Below, one piece after another: positions 43,963-53,956 of a DNA stretch of 64,000 nt. The DNA is taken from assembly GCA_018806915.1 (NCBI GenBank), contig JAGKQI010000098.1, positions 1,860,001-1,924,000 on the forward strand, in the 5' to 3' direction. The notes under the pieces are model-generated. The model saw only the letters and a program-made list of their open reading frames with translations, searched no databases and was not told where the DNA came from. This DNA comes from Phytophthora colocasiae. Taxonomy: Eukaryota; Oomycota; Peronosporomycetes; Peronosporales; Peronosporaceae. A program made the position numbers and the translations under genes. Position 1 is the first letter of the stretch; each line of letters opens with the position of its first letter.

Positions 43963-44470
43963 TATTTAGTTAGTTTATGCATTAATGTCCACCCGAGGAA
44001 GGTTAGTGAACGCACCGAGCTCTCCATCGATCTTCACTCTGGCGTCTGCGTCCTAGGGGGGGAAATCGTGAAATGACAACCGTCCAACCGGCGGGAACTG
44101 AATTTTTGAAAAATAAGTGTAAGGTATTTTATTTATCTTACGTCGTCCCAAGTTCAACCTGAACCATGAAATCCGACTCTATCTGGTCGACCGAATGCTC
44201 ACCGAATTATACTGAAAACACACTGAATTTGAATTCTAAATTCGGTGGTACCAGCGTCTCCCAAAGTTGTCGGTTCACTTGGATCCGCACACGCCTCGCT
44301 TCCACCCACAAAAACTTCGCGCCACTTCCTGCTCCATTGGCAGTTCCACGCGGTCTCCAGGCTCATTTTCGCCGCAGACGAAGCGAGAAGTTCAGCGTCT
44401 GCAATTGGAATCTCTCCATTGACACCGGGCTGAGCCTGAGGCAAGCTAAGGACGCCATTGACGTTTCAAT

Positions 44471-45769
44471 ATGCGTGAACGGTTTTGTGTAGTGAAAGTC
44501 TTAGTTCAAGTGGATGTAGTGAAAGTCTTAGTTCAAGTGGACACAGCCAGCAAAAAAGTGTCGGAAATGCATTTGCCACATTTTTTTGGTGGCATCAAAA
44601 TGTGTGCACCACACCACAAATACTCTCATGTACCAAATCTGGATGACACAGAGTGTATCACTATGACGCCGCCGCCTGCACCAACGCGCCGGCCACAGCG
44701 GGCGGACGCCGACTACGTGCCTCAGCACTTGCGGCACTTCGTGTTCCACTCGCAGGACGATTTCTACGTGTCGCGCCACTTTGATCCGCTGCTTTTGAGC
44801 CATCTCATGTACGAAGGATTCCTTCCCATCGCCTCGGAATTCCAGGATAAATGTTTCCTATTGCCAAAACTCCACCGACAACGCTGTTTACTACTGATCA
44901 AACCTGACCAGCCACAGCATGTGCCTAAGATTGTCCGCAAGAGAGCCAAGAAATTCAAGTTCGTACTTAACAGAGACTTTAGTGGTGTCGTAGAAGGATG
45001 TCACGAGAAGCACGGCATCCCGTGGCTGTACCCGCCCATTGTTGAGGGGTTTAAGACACTATTCCAAGCTGGAGATGACGGTGTGGAACTTTATCCTGGG
45101 AGTAAAGTTAGGTTCATTACGGTGGAGCTATATGATGAAGCCACAGACAAACTAGTTGCGGGGGAGCTGGGATACACTGTGGGCAGCGTCTACACGAGCT
45201 TGACGGGCTTTAGCAGAGCTAATGGAGCGGGTACAGTGCAGCTGCATGCATTGAGCAAGTTTCTGTACCTTGCAGGCTTCAAGTTGTGGGATCTGGGGAT
45301 GTCCATGGACTACAAGATGAGTCTCGGGGCCAAAGATTTCGAAAGAGACGACTTTCTCGAGGAATTGTACAAGTGGCGACCTCATGAAGTACTGATGAAG
45401 CTAGACGAGAGCAGGAATGAAGGAGATGTTCGTGTGGGTGTTTCAGTTAAAGCTCTGTTGGATAATGCAAGACTCCCGGCAGGAACGAGTGAGATGAAGC
45501 AGAAGGAAGAGGACGTAGATGGAGAGAATGGTGGAAAAGACAGCAGCGCCAATGGTATGAAAGAGCATGGAGAAGGAAACGGGAAGGACTTGACGGAAGA
45601 AAAACGCGAAGCTGGGGCAAAACGGAAGCTCTCATCGGACGAGGAACAACAAGGCGAAGAGAAGAAGGGGAAGTCAGAATCGGATGCCAGATCAGCAGCT
45701 GAAGCAGATGCAGACGCACAAGACAAAGCAGAAACAGTGGTTGATGGCCACAGCTCCAGCACCGATTGA
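44471..45769 (+). CDS. Leucyl/phenylalanyl-tRNA-protein transferase
   Basis: An intronless frame of 432 aa. The conserved part (about 80-290) reads HFDPLLLSHLMYEGFLPIAS, KFKFVLNRDFSGVVEGCHEK, WLYPPIVEGFKTLFQAG, VAGELGYTVGSVYTSLTGFS and FLYLAGFKLWDLGMSMDYK, the order of bacterial Aat. The enzyme adds Leu or Phe from tRNA to the N-terminus of proteins and marks them for N-degron breakdown. The C-terminal 100 residues are Lys/Glu-rich and lack homology. Start choice: 44471 is the longest, but the first 64 codons include a 27-bp tandem duplication and no homology, so ATG 44663 is equally likely. The gene begins about 220 bp from the MULE element. Confidence 0.85.
   Translation: MRERFCVVKVLVQVDVVKVLVQVDTASKKVSEMHLPHFFGGIKMCAPHHKYSHVPNLDDTECITMTPPPAPTRRPQRADADYVPQHLRHFVFHSQDDFYVSRHFDPLLLSHLMYEGFLPIASEFQDKCFLLPKLHRQRCLLLIKPDQPQHVPKIVRKRAKKFKFVLNRDFSGVVEGCHEKHGIPWLYPPIVEGFKTLFQAGDDGVELYPGSKVRFITVELYDEATDKLVAGELGYTVGSVYTSLTGFSRANGAGTVQLHALSKFLYLAGFKLWDLGMSMDYKMSLGAKDFERDDFLEELYKWRPHEVLMKLDESRNEGDVRVGVSVKALLDNARLPAGTSEMKQKEEDVDGENGGKDSSANGMKEHGEGNGKDLTEEKREAGAKRKLSSDEEQQGEEKKGKSESDARSAAEADADAQDKAETVVDGHSSSTD
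44489..44542 (+). repeat. 27-bp tandem duplication at the 5' end of the transferase gene
   Basis: Two adjacent copies of a 27-bp unit (starting GTAGTGAAAGTCTTAGTTCA) differ by a single final base. In the longest frame they encode VVKVLVQVD twice. The duplication keeps the frame, but may equally be 5' UTR. Confidence 0.8.
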
Positions 45770-46147
45770 GCTAGACTTCCATGTTGTACAGGGATTTTCG
45801 ATCGTCCAGTGACAAGCTTCTCGTAAGAGGATGGGGGATTTCACGATGGTTTATTTGCTTTTTTCTTCATTCCACGGGCTGACTTCAATCGTTGCAGCCC
45901 TTGAATAACGTTTTGTACAATGCGGTAGGGTCGACTCGGATAATGTGCCTGCTATGGCTGATAGTGCCATGTTCATGATATCTTCCCGAACGACGCAATA
46001 CCATTAGACACAATGAGCTTGCTTGGTGGCAACCTCACTAGAGGAAACCTGCCTCCGAAAGACTATTCACGAACAGAATGCTTTCTTGCGTGTTGGCATT
46101 CCGCGCCAATTGATACAGCACGGAGCTATCTTTCCTGATACTGCACA
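45770..46147. other. Convergent intergenic region, 378 bp
   Basis: No gene is supported between the transferase stop and the RasGEF stop. It presumably carries two 3' UTRs. Confidence 0.45.
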
Positions 46148-49100
46148 TCAAGAGTATTGCAACACTGTTAGCTTCGTCAACAAGTAAGAAAGAGAACCAT
46201 CAACGTACGTGTCAATCCGATGCCTGATGTGAATCTGAGTCTTCCTGTCGTGACGCAGGATGCCGCGCCCTTTCCTTGATACACCAGACGTACTAGCTCC
46301 ATTGCCACCAGTCCCATTCGTTCCGGCAGAGTTTGGAGGTACGTAGTTGAAATTCTGTCGATCTAGCGCTTCACTGATAACTCGATAAATCTTGCGGAAC
46401 TTCTGCCAATTCACGAGTCCCTCCTCCATAGATTTCATAGCTTCCTCGTACGTGAACAAATCCTTCACCAAGATAAACCAACAGGCGAGACGTGGCTGTC
46501 CTTCAGCCAGCGCAAACGCTTGGCGATAACTCCGGTAGTTATCATCTGGAGAGCAGACTTGTTGGAGACACTGGTACTTCTCGTGCGCAGCTGCACTAAC
46601 CAAGCTCCATGTTGTGCCGAGCTGACGGATACACGGGGCCGAAAGTCCAGTCGTGATCTCAAATAGCGTATTGAAGTTGTTCATCTGGTAGCAATTATCC
46701 GCTGCATCGATGAACAGAGTGATCATCTTTGCGCGTTCCACGGCCTGCAACTGAGGGTGTAGAATCTCACTGGAAACCCACTCTGCGGTCGCGTCGAAGA
46801 GCTCGATCAGTGCCATCACGTGCGGGGCTTCGCGGTGTTTGTTTTCACGGGTCCACGCCTTGTTGGTCAGTTCACGAGGGTTCAGTTTAGAAAAGTATTG
46901 GTCAGCCTCCATTAGAGAAAGCTGGTCAGCTAATTCCTGCGCAGATAACCCAGCCAAGGGCTCCACGTTGTCATAACTGATGCGTGCGCTCTTACGTGAT
47001 GCTGCTGTGAGTCGAGCACGTTGCAACGTGTCCTGAATAATTTCATCGAAGCCGCCAGGGCTGTTTCCATTGGCGTTCGCTTTGATCGCAGCTTCAGCAC
47101 TGCCGGTGGTAATCCCTCGAGCAATCTTCGGAGCCACCGCAGCAGCAGTAGGAACAACGACGTGCGGTTGGCTGCCGTTGCGCTGCATCCGGTCTCTTGT
47201 AGCTGCAGCTGCAACCGCTTGGTCATCGGCTCCGGCTGGAATTGACCGGCTTCGAAGCTGGAAAATGTCGCCGTTTGAGTTCTTCGTGCGAAGCTTCACC
47301 ATGGATCGTTCACGCTTCGGGTCTGACGATGATCGAGCTAACGCAAGCTTCGTGGCAGCTTGGGAACGCATTCGTGAATGCGAGGCTCCACGGTCACTTA
47401 GCTGGTGCGCCATTGCCAAAGCTACAGCACTCTGTGGATCTTGAACAACGTCACCTCCAGGCCTCGAAAAGGGTCGATCTGGCAGTGCTGATGCAGAAGA
47501 AGAAGTCACCAATGCAGGAGGAGGAGGCACCTTGGCAGGGCCCCTTTGGGATTGCGCCTTCGCCTGGGCTTGAGCTTGTGCCTGAGCTTGTGCTTGAACG
47601 AGCTGTGCCTGTTGCGCTTGTTGCTTCTGAGCTGAAAGTAACTGTACCACAGTTAACAGCAAATTCTCCGCGTGCCGACGAATAGATGGGATGGGCGATG
47701 TGTTCTGAATTTCGCTGAGGAAAGCCATAAGCTTCTTCTGTGCCTTGCGGTCGTTGGTCAGATCCTGGTCAATATAGCCGCTTTCCTTGATCCAGAACTT
47801 CATCACACTTAGCAGACGCATGATGGACACGTTAGCCTCCATACCAGTGTTGATATCGGACCGCGCTGTAGAGATGGATGTTAGATTTGATGAACGCTCG
47901 TTCTCTTCTTCGAGCGTGATTTGATCAAGCAGCCGCTGTGTTTCCTGAATCGTCTCCTCATCCACATTGCCACAAAGCGACAACACTGCTGTGTAGCGTT
48001 TCAGCAGCTTCTTTATGAAGTCGTAAGGGGAACAGAACGAGCGATACGTCAGCAGGAAAACGTCACGAAACTCGGTGTCGTACTGGTGGGCATCTGTGAG
48101 ACGTGCAATAAGCTTGCCTAGTGATGCGTGAGAGATATCGCGTTTACCGCCCATACCGCGCTCTGGGGTCTCGTATCGAATGCGAACAGGTCGCGGTTTC
48201 GGCGTGGAATCGTCCCCACCTTCGTCATCGTCGGACTGAGGGACCTTTCGTGCTAATGAGCGAGGTGTTGTTGAGCCCTGGCCGTCAGAAGACAGAGACA
48301 AAGGAGGTGGAGGCGGTGGTAAACCTCCACTTACACCTGGTGATGCTCCTTGCCTAGAACCTCTTGACGTACTTCGTGCTCGAGTTCTCGCTTCATCCAA
48401 CGGAGAGTCGCTTTCTCGCCTTCGATTAGTTGCTGCTACCTGATCAGGGGGTGGTGGGCTCTCCATGAGCTGGCGACTACGATGGTTACTATACAACCTG
48501 CGATCCCGGCCATTGCGCTCGTCATCTGTGCCACTAGAATTTCCCGAGGCCGATCTCTGCAGTCTAATCTGCCACCGTTCCAAGCTGCTTGTACTTCGCC
48601 CCGGACTGCTGCTGTTACTTGATCCGACCCGTGGGCTACTAGTCGTTCCTGGCTTCCCCACACTCCTAGAAGGCTGGCGAGCAGGAGACGACGGCACGGG
48701 CGTGGGTCCTGCCGACGTTCGACGAGCACTATTACTGTTTGCAGGTGCTGTAGCTCGCCTTTTGACCACCATCCGCGACGGCTTCATCGCTACCTGCTGC
48801 TGTCTTTGTTGTTCCGTGAGTCCTGTTGCCTCCTCCTTATCGCTTCCATGTCCACCGGAAGACGATGACGAATAATGTTCCGGTGACGCTGGTGGTGAGT
48901 CCACCACTGTCACTGCTTCCTTCTTCGTATGAGTCTTAGCCAACACCTTGGATGCAAACTTCTCGGGACCAATATCGGTATTGACAGCGGTATCTGGTAC
49001 TGTCGACTCTACCACGCCATCTCTCGTCCGTGGATGCCTGTGGTGGCTGTGGACGTGCTGTCTATGAGGAGAAGAAACACCGCGTCGTCTGCCACTCTTG

Positions 49101-49465
49101 GCGTCATATACATCTTGGCTATGATGTGTATGACGTCGTGCGCGTCGAGCCGCTTCCGCTGCAGACATCCCTGTAGTAGTGGTCGAAACGTCCACCGAGG
49201 ACGCAGTGGACAGCGTCGACGAGGACGTCGCTGTAGCCGTCGCGTCTCCTACGTATTTCCTCTCTCGTCTTCTAGCACTGACAGCACTGCGTGTGCCTAA
49301 AGTCGCGACGGACGAGGCTGAGGACGAACTCATGACACTTGTGGTGCTGGCACTGACGCTGCTGCTGCTACTGGCGGTAGAAGGCAGCAAGTTGCGCGCC
49401 ACAAGAAGCGGCGGACCCACACGCGCCGTAGACGCCGTCACAGCGGCCGCGCGGTCGTGCGCCAT
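46148..49465 (-). CDS. Ras guanine-nucleotide exchange factor (RasGEF_N plus CDC25 domain)
   Basis: A single open frame gives 1105 aa from ATG 49465; upstream frame lacks an ATG and includes CCAAT-type boxes (ATTGG at about 49572 and 49604), so it is promoter. Residues 1-480 are Ser/Thr/Pro/Arg-rich and disordered. The RasGEF N-domain lies at about 450-620: LGKLIARLTDAHQYDTEFRD, FLLTYRSFCSPYDFIKKLL, LSVMKFWIKESGYIDQDL. A Gln/Ala linker precedes the catalytic domain: LSAQELADQLSLMEADQYF, SKLNPRELTNKAW, AKMITLFIDAADNCYQMNNF, NTLFEITTGLSAPCIRQL, WQKFRKIYRVISEAL. It activates Ras-type GTPases at membranes. No kinase, PH or DEP domain is visible. Confidence 0.92.
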   Translation of the reverse strand: MAHDRAAAVTASTARVGPPLLVARNLLPSTASSSSSVSASTTSVMSSSSASSVATLGTRSAVSARRRERKYVGDATATATSSSTLSTASSVDVSTTTTGMSAAEAARRARRHTHHSQDVYDAKSGRRRGVSSPHRQHVHSHHRHPRTRDGVVESTVPDTAVNTDIGPEKFASKVLAKTHTKKEAVTVVDSPPASPEHYSSSSSGGHGSDKEEATGLTEQQRQQQVAMKPSRMVVKRRATAPANSNSARRTSAGPTPVPSSPARQPSRSVGKPGTTSSPRVGSSNSSSPGRSTSSLERWQIRLQRSASGNSSGTDDERNGRDRRLYSNHRSRQLMESPPPPDQVAATNRRRESDSPLDEARTRARSTSRGSRQGASPGVSGGLPPPPPPLSLSSDGQGSTTPRSLARKVPQSDDDEGGDDSTPKPRPVRIRYETPERGMGGKRDISHASLGKLIARLTDAHQYDTEFRDVFLLTYRSFCSPYDFIKKLLKRYTAVLSLCGNVDEETIQETQRLLDQITLEEENERSSNLTSISTARSDINTGMEANVSIMRLLSVMKFWIKESGYIDQDLTNDRKAQKKLMAFLSEIQNTSPIPSIRRHAENLLLTVVQLLSAQKQQAQQAQLVQAQAQAQAQAQAKAQSQRGPAKVPPPPALVTSSSASALPDRPFSRPGGDVVQDPQSAVALAMAHQLSDRGASHSRMRSQAATKLALARSSSDPKRERSMVKLRTKNSNGDIFQLRSRSIPAGADDQAVAAAATRDRMQRNGSQPHVVVPTAAAVAPKIARGITTGSAEAAIKANANGNSPGGFDEIIQDTLQRARLTAASRKSARISYDNVEPLAGLSAQELADQLSLMEADQYFSKLNPRELTNKAWTRENKHREAPHVMALIELFDATAEWVSSEILHPQLQAVERAKMITLFIDAADNCYQMNNFNTLFEITTGLSAPCIRQLGTTWSLVSAAAHEKYQCLQQVCSPDDNYRSYRQAFALAEGQPRLACWFILVKDLFTYEEAMKSMEEGLVNWQKFRKIYRVISEALDRQNFNYVPPNSAGTNGTGGNGASTSGVSRKGRGILRHDRKTQIHIRHRIDTYVDGSLSYLLTKLTVLQYS

Positions 49466-50331
49466 GGCGAGAGGAAGGGGGTGTGGAGGCACTTCCTTGG
49501 GTCTCCTCTGCTCGATAGTCGGCGTCCGTCTCTCAGTCAAAAACGTGGGTGATGGGATTTCCACCAATGAGGAGAGATCATGTGGCAGATATTTTGACCA
49601 ATCATAATATTGAATCAACCGCTACGTTGTAAAGGCAGCTTTGCATCCATTTTGGTAACCGCAATGTACGTCGTGTACATGCGAGCGCCACGGAATAATT
49701 AATTTGACATTACAAGTGTTTATGGCGACTAGCTGAGGGAGGAAATGGGATGGGAACTCAACGATTCCGAGGCGGAAGGTGCCGCTGCTATCGCGAAAAG
49801 AGCTTTTGGTGCTTACATGTACTTCAACGTAGAACGAGCGCAACGTCGAAAGAGCACAGCCAGCGGCGCCATCACGGGTGATTGGCAGTGTCAAGTATTC
49901 ATGTATGAAAGAATTGTACATGTAGAGGTAATGTACAAGCCATGGTATTCGTAGAAGCCTTAGTACCAGTGTCAATGGCAGCAATTCGAAATCTACTCAG
50001 GCTGAGTCTGTTGCTGTAGAAGTGGAGTTTTGAGATTTCGCTGCCACAACGAGACGTATGCATGCAGGAGTTGATAGAGTTGAGGAGCTACCCTATTGTG
50101 AGTAACAACATATCTGCAAACTACGCGTACAATGCCTACTAAATTCGGGCGTGCTAAATCATTACGTATGACTGCGGATTTTTGAATCCCAACTGAAGTT
50201 CCTCACATATTCTCAAGATTAAACATAGGCATTGGCCTTCTCTCTCTCTCTCTGTGTTGCTGGGGGTTGCGCAGTGGGTTTAAAACGACACTACAGGTAT
50301 CTCTTTGCTCTGATCTGTCCGCAGAGTATTA
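49466..50331. other. Spacer, RasGEF promoter and (CT)n microsatellite
   Basis: No gene is supported in 866 bp. The left part is the RasGEF promoter and 5' UTR with two ATTGG boxes. TACATGTA-type motifs occur near 49676, 49815 and 49914. A CT dinucleotide run of about eight units lies at 50238-50253. Confidence 0.5.
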
Positions 50332-51522
50332 TCACTGTGTGCATCCGCGAGACAAGAGAGTCCAGCTCTTTGGGCCCTCACCCTGCACGTAAAACTTGTT
50401 CGTGAGGTTTGACACTACGCACGCATGGTTTGGTACGATAATGAGACGGTCGCCAATGGCAGGTGACGGGATGCCTTCGATCTTCTTCACCCAGCCATGC
50501 TCCTCTGACAGGCTGGTCACCTCGAAGCAGATGAGCTCCTTACCGTCGTCGAGCACGGACTTATTTTGCGTCGGTTCCTTCACCACTCGCTCAAAATCAT
50601 TCTCGTAAAAGGCAAGTCCGAAGCACGAAGAGCCAAAGTCTCCAGCTGACCGCGCACCATCAGAACTCAGTACCTTGGATCCAGCGTCAACGATGAAGTT
50701 GTAATTGTTGGAGCTCACGACCGTCGCAAGAACCGTCAGCGCCACGTCTTGCATGGAAAACAGGCCCATACGAACGGGAGTCCGATCCAAGAACACGTAG
50801 TTACCTGGACGAATCTCAGTAATGCCCTCAAAGTTTTTCCGAGCAGGTTCCGTGAGCGTACTACCCACAGACACAACCGGAACTGGAATCCCGCTCGCCT
50901 CCAGCATGGACTTGATGCGGACTACGATTTGTCTCTCCGCCTCCGCTACCTCCGCACATTCATCAACCGACTTGCAGCGGTATGCGTGACCTGCATGGGA
51001 CAGTAGTCCACGGAACTCGAGGCTACTGGTTTTGTGAATCCGCTGCGCCAGTTGCAGTAGCTTCGGATCGTTTTCTTCAATCCCCACTCGATGGTATCCC
51101 ACGTCAATGTGGATCAGCAGCTTCAAATTGGAACCACAAACTTCCGCCGCCTTTTGCGCAGCATCCACTCCTTCTGGGCTGTCGACTGTCAACAGGAACT
51201 CCACGTCAGCAGTTTGCGCCGCCTTGATCACCTCCTGCACCTTGTTCGTCTGCACGACCGGGTACGCCAACGTCACGCTCTTGAGTCCAGGCACGTCACC
51301 ACGCAAGAATTGCAGTGCTTCAGACGGTTTGGAGACGGTGAGGCCACAAGCTCCTGCTGCCAATTGCATCGTCGCGATCTCCCGTGTCTTGTGCGTCTTG
51401 GCGTGTGGGCGGAGATTCACGTGGTTCGCCGTCGCAAGCGCCTGCATCCGCTCGATGTTGTGCTGCAGACGTTTCTCGTCCAGCTCGACGCTGGGCGTCT
51501 GCATCCAGTTGCGAGAGCTCAT
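50332..51522 (-). CDS. D-serine dehydratase / D-threonine aldolase-like PLP enzyme
   Basis: An intronless gene of 396 aa from ATG 51522. The alanine-racemase-type barrel starts with TPSVELDEKRLQHNIERMQ and the PLP lysine region VNLRPHAKTHKTREIA. It continues with LIHIDVGYHRVGI, FRGLLSHAGHAYR and SVGSTLTEP. The C-terminal domain carries the expected zinc ligands in IVPNHACVVSNL (His and Cys). This domain order matches the fold-III D-serine dehydratase/DSD1 and D-threonine aldolase family, which breaks down D-amino acids with PLP and a divalent metal. An in-frame ATG at 51582 exists but would leave the CCAAT box only 15 bp upstream. The enzyme diverges from the rhodanese gene. Confidence 0.9.
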   Translation of the reverse strand: MSSRNWMQTPSVELDEKRLQHNIERMQALATANHVNLRPHAKTHKTREIATMQLAAGACGLTVSKPSEALQFLRGDVPGLKSVTLAYPVVQTNKVQEVIKAAQTADVEFLLTVDSPEGVDAAQKAAEVCGSNLKLLIHIDVGYHRVGIEENDPKLLQLAQRIHKTSSLEFRGLLSHAGHAYRCKSVDECAEVAEAERQIVVRIKSMLEASGIPVPVVSVGSTLTEPARKNFEGITEIRPGNYVFLDRTPVRMGLFSMQDVALTVLATVVSSNNYNFIVDAGSKVLSSDGARSAGDFGSSCFGLAFYENDFERVVKEPTQNKSVLDDGKELICFEVTSLSEEHGWVKKIEGIPSPAIGDRLIIVPNHACVVSNLTNKFYVQGEGPKSWTLLSRGCTQ

Positions 51523-51656
51523 TGCTTGGGTGTTTCGATGCGTATTGAGAAGTGATTGACTGTACCAGGTGATGAACTCCATTGATGAAGTTTTTGACCA
51601 ATCAGTGTCCTGGGCTTCAAGACAGCAAAATAAAAGGGTTAATCCCTTTTTGCTCA
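51523..51656. promoter_or_regulatory. Divergent promoter with CCAAT box
   Basis: Only 134 bp separate the starts of two divergent genes. GACCAATCAG at 51596-51605 is a CCAAT-type box that could serve both; the same ATTGGTCAAAA sequence is found upstream of the RasGEF gene. Confidence 0.5.
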
Positions 51657-52628
51657 ATGGAAGGAGAGCAGACGAAGGTGCTGTACGTGAATTCGTCAGC
51701 CTATGGCTTCTGCGTGTTTGCTGCAGAGCGACTGCCTGAGCTCAAGAAGCAGCTGCTTCAGGCTGCAGCGCGTTTCGGAGAGGACCAGCTTCGTGGCACG
51801 ATTTTGTTATCTACGGAAGGACTGAATATTCGACTTTCTGGGAGATCGGAACCTGTGGAGGCCATGAAGGCCGTGATCGCTAGACTGCACTCGGAGATCC
51901 GTGGGTTAGAATTTAAGGACTCGTTTTCAGATCGCATGACGCTGCCGAGAATGCTGGTGAAGATCAAGAAGGAGGTCATCTCTATGGGTATGAAGGAGGT
52001 TAATCCTGCGGTGGATGGACTGGCAACACATATTTCAGCGGAGGAGTTTAAGTCGTGGATGGACGAGAGGAAGGATATGGTCGTGCTAGACACAAGGTGC
52101 GGCAGTACTGCGCATTAGCAATGGGCGCTGGGCAACGGCAGGGCTGACGTTCGTGCATGTTTGTGATTCAGAAACGACTATGAAGTGAGACTGGGGACGT
52201 TTGAAAACGCGGTGGATCTGGGCATCAAGAGCTTCCGCGCATTCCCTGATGAAGCCCGAGCACAGCTACAGCAAGTTCCAAAGGAGAAACCCATCGTGAT
52301 GTTTTGTACTGGTGGTGTGCGGTGTGAGAAGGCTTCATACGCATTGCTGAACGAGGGACACAAGGAGGTGTATCAGTTGGACGGTGGTATCCTCAAGTAC
52401 TTTGAAAAGGTGGGCGGGGCACACTACAACGGCGACTGCTATATCTTCGACGACCGTGTAGCGCTGAAGCCGGACCTCACAGAGGCATCCGTGGTGTCTT
52501 GCTTTACGTGCCGAAGTCCATTGACCGAAGATGACCGACAATCTCCTGACTACCTAGCAAACAAGCACTGTCCGTATTGTAAAAACGGCAAGCAGGACTT
52601 CCGCCATTCAGTGAAGCAGCAGTCGTAG
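51657..52628 (+). CDS. TrhO-like rhodanese (tRNA U34 hydroxylase family)
   Basis: Two exons (51657-52096, 52172-52628; 75-bp GT-AG intron) give 298 aa. The N-terminal acylphosphatase-like half reads FGEDQLRGTILLSTEGLNI and FKDSFSDRMTLPRMLVKIKK. The rhodanese domain has MVVLDTRNDYEVRLGTFENA and active-site loop MFCTGGVRCEKAS. The C-terminus carries cysteines in SCFTCRSPL and HCPYCKNGK. This order is that of bacterial TrhO (YceA), which makes 5-hydroxyuridine at tRNA position 34. The encoded start MEGEQTKVLYVNSSAYGF fits the family. Eukaryotic members (TSTD2-like) exist; tRNA activity here is inferred. Confidence 0.88.
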
Positions 52629-53068
52629 AAGTGGGGAAGGAAATACAACCAACCGTGTCGACCACCAAGATGGCTACACTATGTCCTGCGACAACGCAGC
52701 TTTTCAGCCAATCCTGGGGCTAGGCTAAAGAGATTTCACTGGCCTCTGTCAATCGGACGTTGCGCGTCACCATGCGCATTACGCGTGCCGGCCGCAAACA
52801 GGAATTCTCCGCCCCAGCAAGTTATTTGCAGCGGTGAGTGTGTGTTTGACTGCATCTCGGTGTTCAACGATAGCGGGCTGCATTTCGGGTTTTGCAATTT
52901 AAAGCTCCTTCGATCGGCGCACTAGACACGAAACGGCAAATCGACGGCAGCAAAGGCGAGCAGCATACAATTCCAAGTCATTTGCGGTGAAGCAAAGACA
53001 CACGAGGTGCGGACCGCCGAATTGACTGAAAAACGCACACGTCCAAGTAGTATCCGATACAAGCGGGT
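52629..53068. other. Intergenic region, 440 bp
   Basis: No gene is supported between the rhodanese gene and the M48 peptidase, which read in the same direction. It presumably holds a 3' UTR and a promoter. Confidence 0.45.
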
Positions 53069-53956
53069 ATGAAGCTTACACCACCGCAGATTCCTGATGG
53101 CGAGCCCATTTGGAAATTTGCCACACGAACGGCGATCAAGCTCATGTCGACTGCACTGTACTCGAAGCGATTCATTGGCGCCTCAGCGCTACTGCTCTAC
53201 GGATACTCGTCGTATCCGATCGCAGAACCTACGAGCACACACTCGTTGCGGTTGGCACAAGGTCTGGATGCTCACGAACTTGACCGCAAAGACCCTTTCG
53301 CCGTCAACGTGCGGAAAATCGCGGCTCGTGTGGGCGTGAAGAACCCAGAAAGGATCTCCATTCGCGTCGGTGAACAATCTGCCGGTGCCTCAATGGGGGC
53401 AAACCTAACTGTCGGCCAACGTGGAGCTTGCATCGTGCTGCCTATGGAGCTCTACGACGCATTCTACGCACCAGCTCACTTGCACGCCAAGTACGACATC
53501 CCCAAGCGCGACGAGATCGACTTTGTGTTGGCTCACGAAAGTGCCCACATTGCAAAGAATCACGCCATGTACACGGGTGCCTTCCTACCAGCGTCACTTG
53601 TCGGCAGTTGCGTTGCTATTCACAAGATCCCCAACAAACTTGTCGCTGGAGTTGTCGGCGTACTGGGAATTGTTGTCGGAAACCTCTACTTGTCTTGGAG
53701 TCTGGAGCACGAAGCCGACCAGGTAGCTGCCGAGAGTGGCTTTGCTCGTGGTGGCATAAACTGTTTCCAGCGAAAGCTATCCCGCAACTGCGAGATGCGT
53801 TCGGTTCTCAACACGTGGATGATCACTGAAAAAGGCAACTATCTGGGCGATACATCTCATCCGCTGCTGACATCACGTATCGAACGGCTCGAACTCCTGA
53901 CCACCGCGGAAACACTCAAGCTTGTGGTCGAGGACGACAGTGACGATGACATTTGA
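53069..53956 (+). CDS. M48-family zinc metallopeptidase
   Basis: An intronless gene of 295 aa. The zinc site HESAH lies at residues 156-160 in FVLAHESAHIAKNHAM, with the third ligand Glu in WSLEHEADQVAAESGFARGG. This is the HExxH...E pattern of family M48 (Ste24/OMA1/HtpX). Two hydrophobic segments flank the site: one at about 36-50 (FIGASALLLYGYSSY) and one after the motif (FLPASLVGSCVAIHKI, LVAGVVGVLGIVVGNLYLS). The C-terminus has HPLLTSRIERLELL, also typical. The size and layout are closest to short OMA1-like peptidases; a mitochondrial site is possible. The tail ends in an acidic EDDSDDDI. Confidence 0.85.
   Translation: MKLTPPQIPDGEPIWKFATRTAIKLMSTALYSKRFIGASALLLYGYSSYPIAEPTSTHSLRLAQGLDAHELDRKDPFAVNVRKIAARVGVKNPERISIRVGEQSAGASMGANLTVGQRGACIVLPMELYDAFYAPAHLHAKYDIPKRDEIDFVLAHESAHIAKNHAMYTGAFLPASLVGSCVAIHKIPNKLVAGVVGVLGIVVGNLYLSWSLEHEADQVAAESGFARGGINCFQRKLSRNCEMRSVLNTWMITEKGNYLGDTSHPLLTSRIERLELLTTAETLKLVVEDDSDDDI

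Larger units (their letters stand above)
39490..44248 (-). mobile_element. MULE-type DNA transposon with Ulp1 protease, approximate limits
   Basis: About 4.7 kb of transposon carrying one minus-strand gene (39596-43962). The 12-mer CCACCGAATTTA occurs at 39576-39587 and in inverted form at 44237-44248, enclosing the gene. A denser ACCGAA cluster continues outside the left copy to about 39490. No long terminal inverted repeat and no target-site duplication could be confirmed, so the outer limits are tentative. ACCGAA/TTCGGT occurs at least 25 times across the element, at both ends, in introns and in coding DNA. A FAR1/SWIM transposase with a Ulp1-like protease is known from several MULE families. 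Confidence 0.8.

Noticed and set aside
45382..45762. Ser-rich minus-strand frame opposite the transferase tail
   Set aside because: Mirror of Lys/Glu codons in the tail (CTT/CTC reads as Leu and Ser).
50238..50253. CT run as a possible regulatory site
   Set aside because: A plain microsatellite; nothing ties it to a gene.
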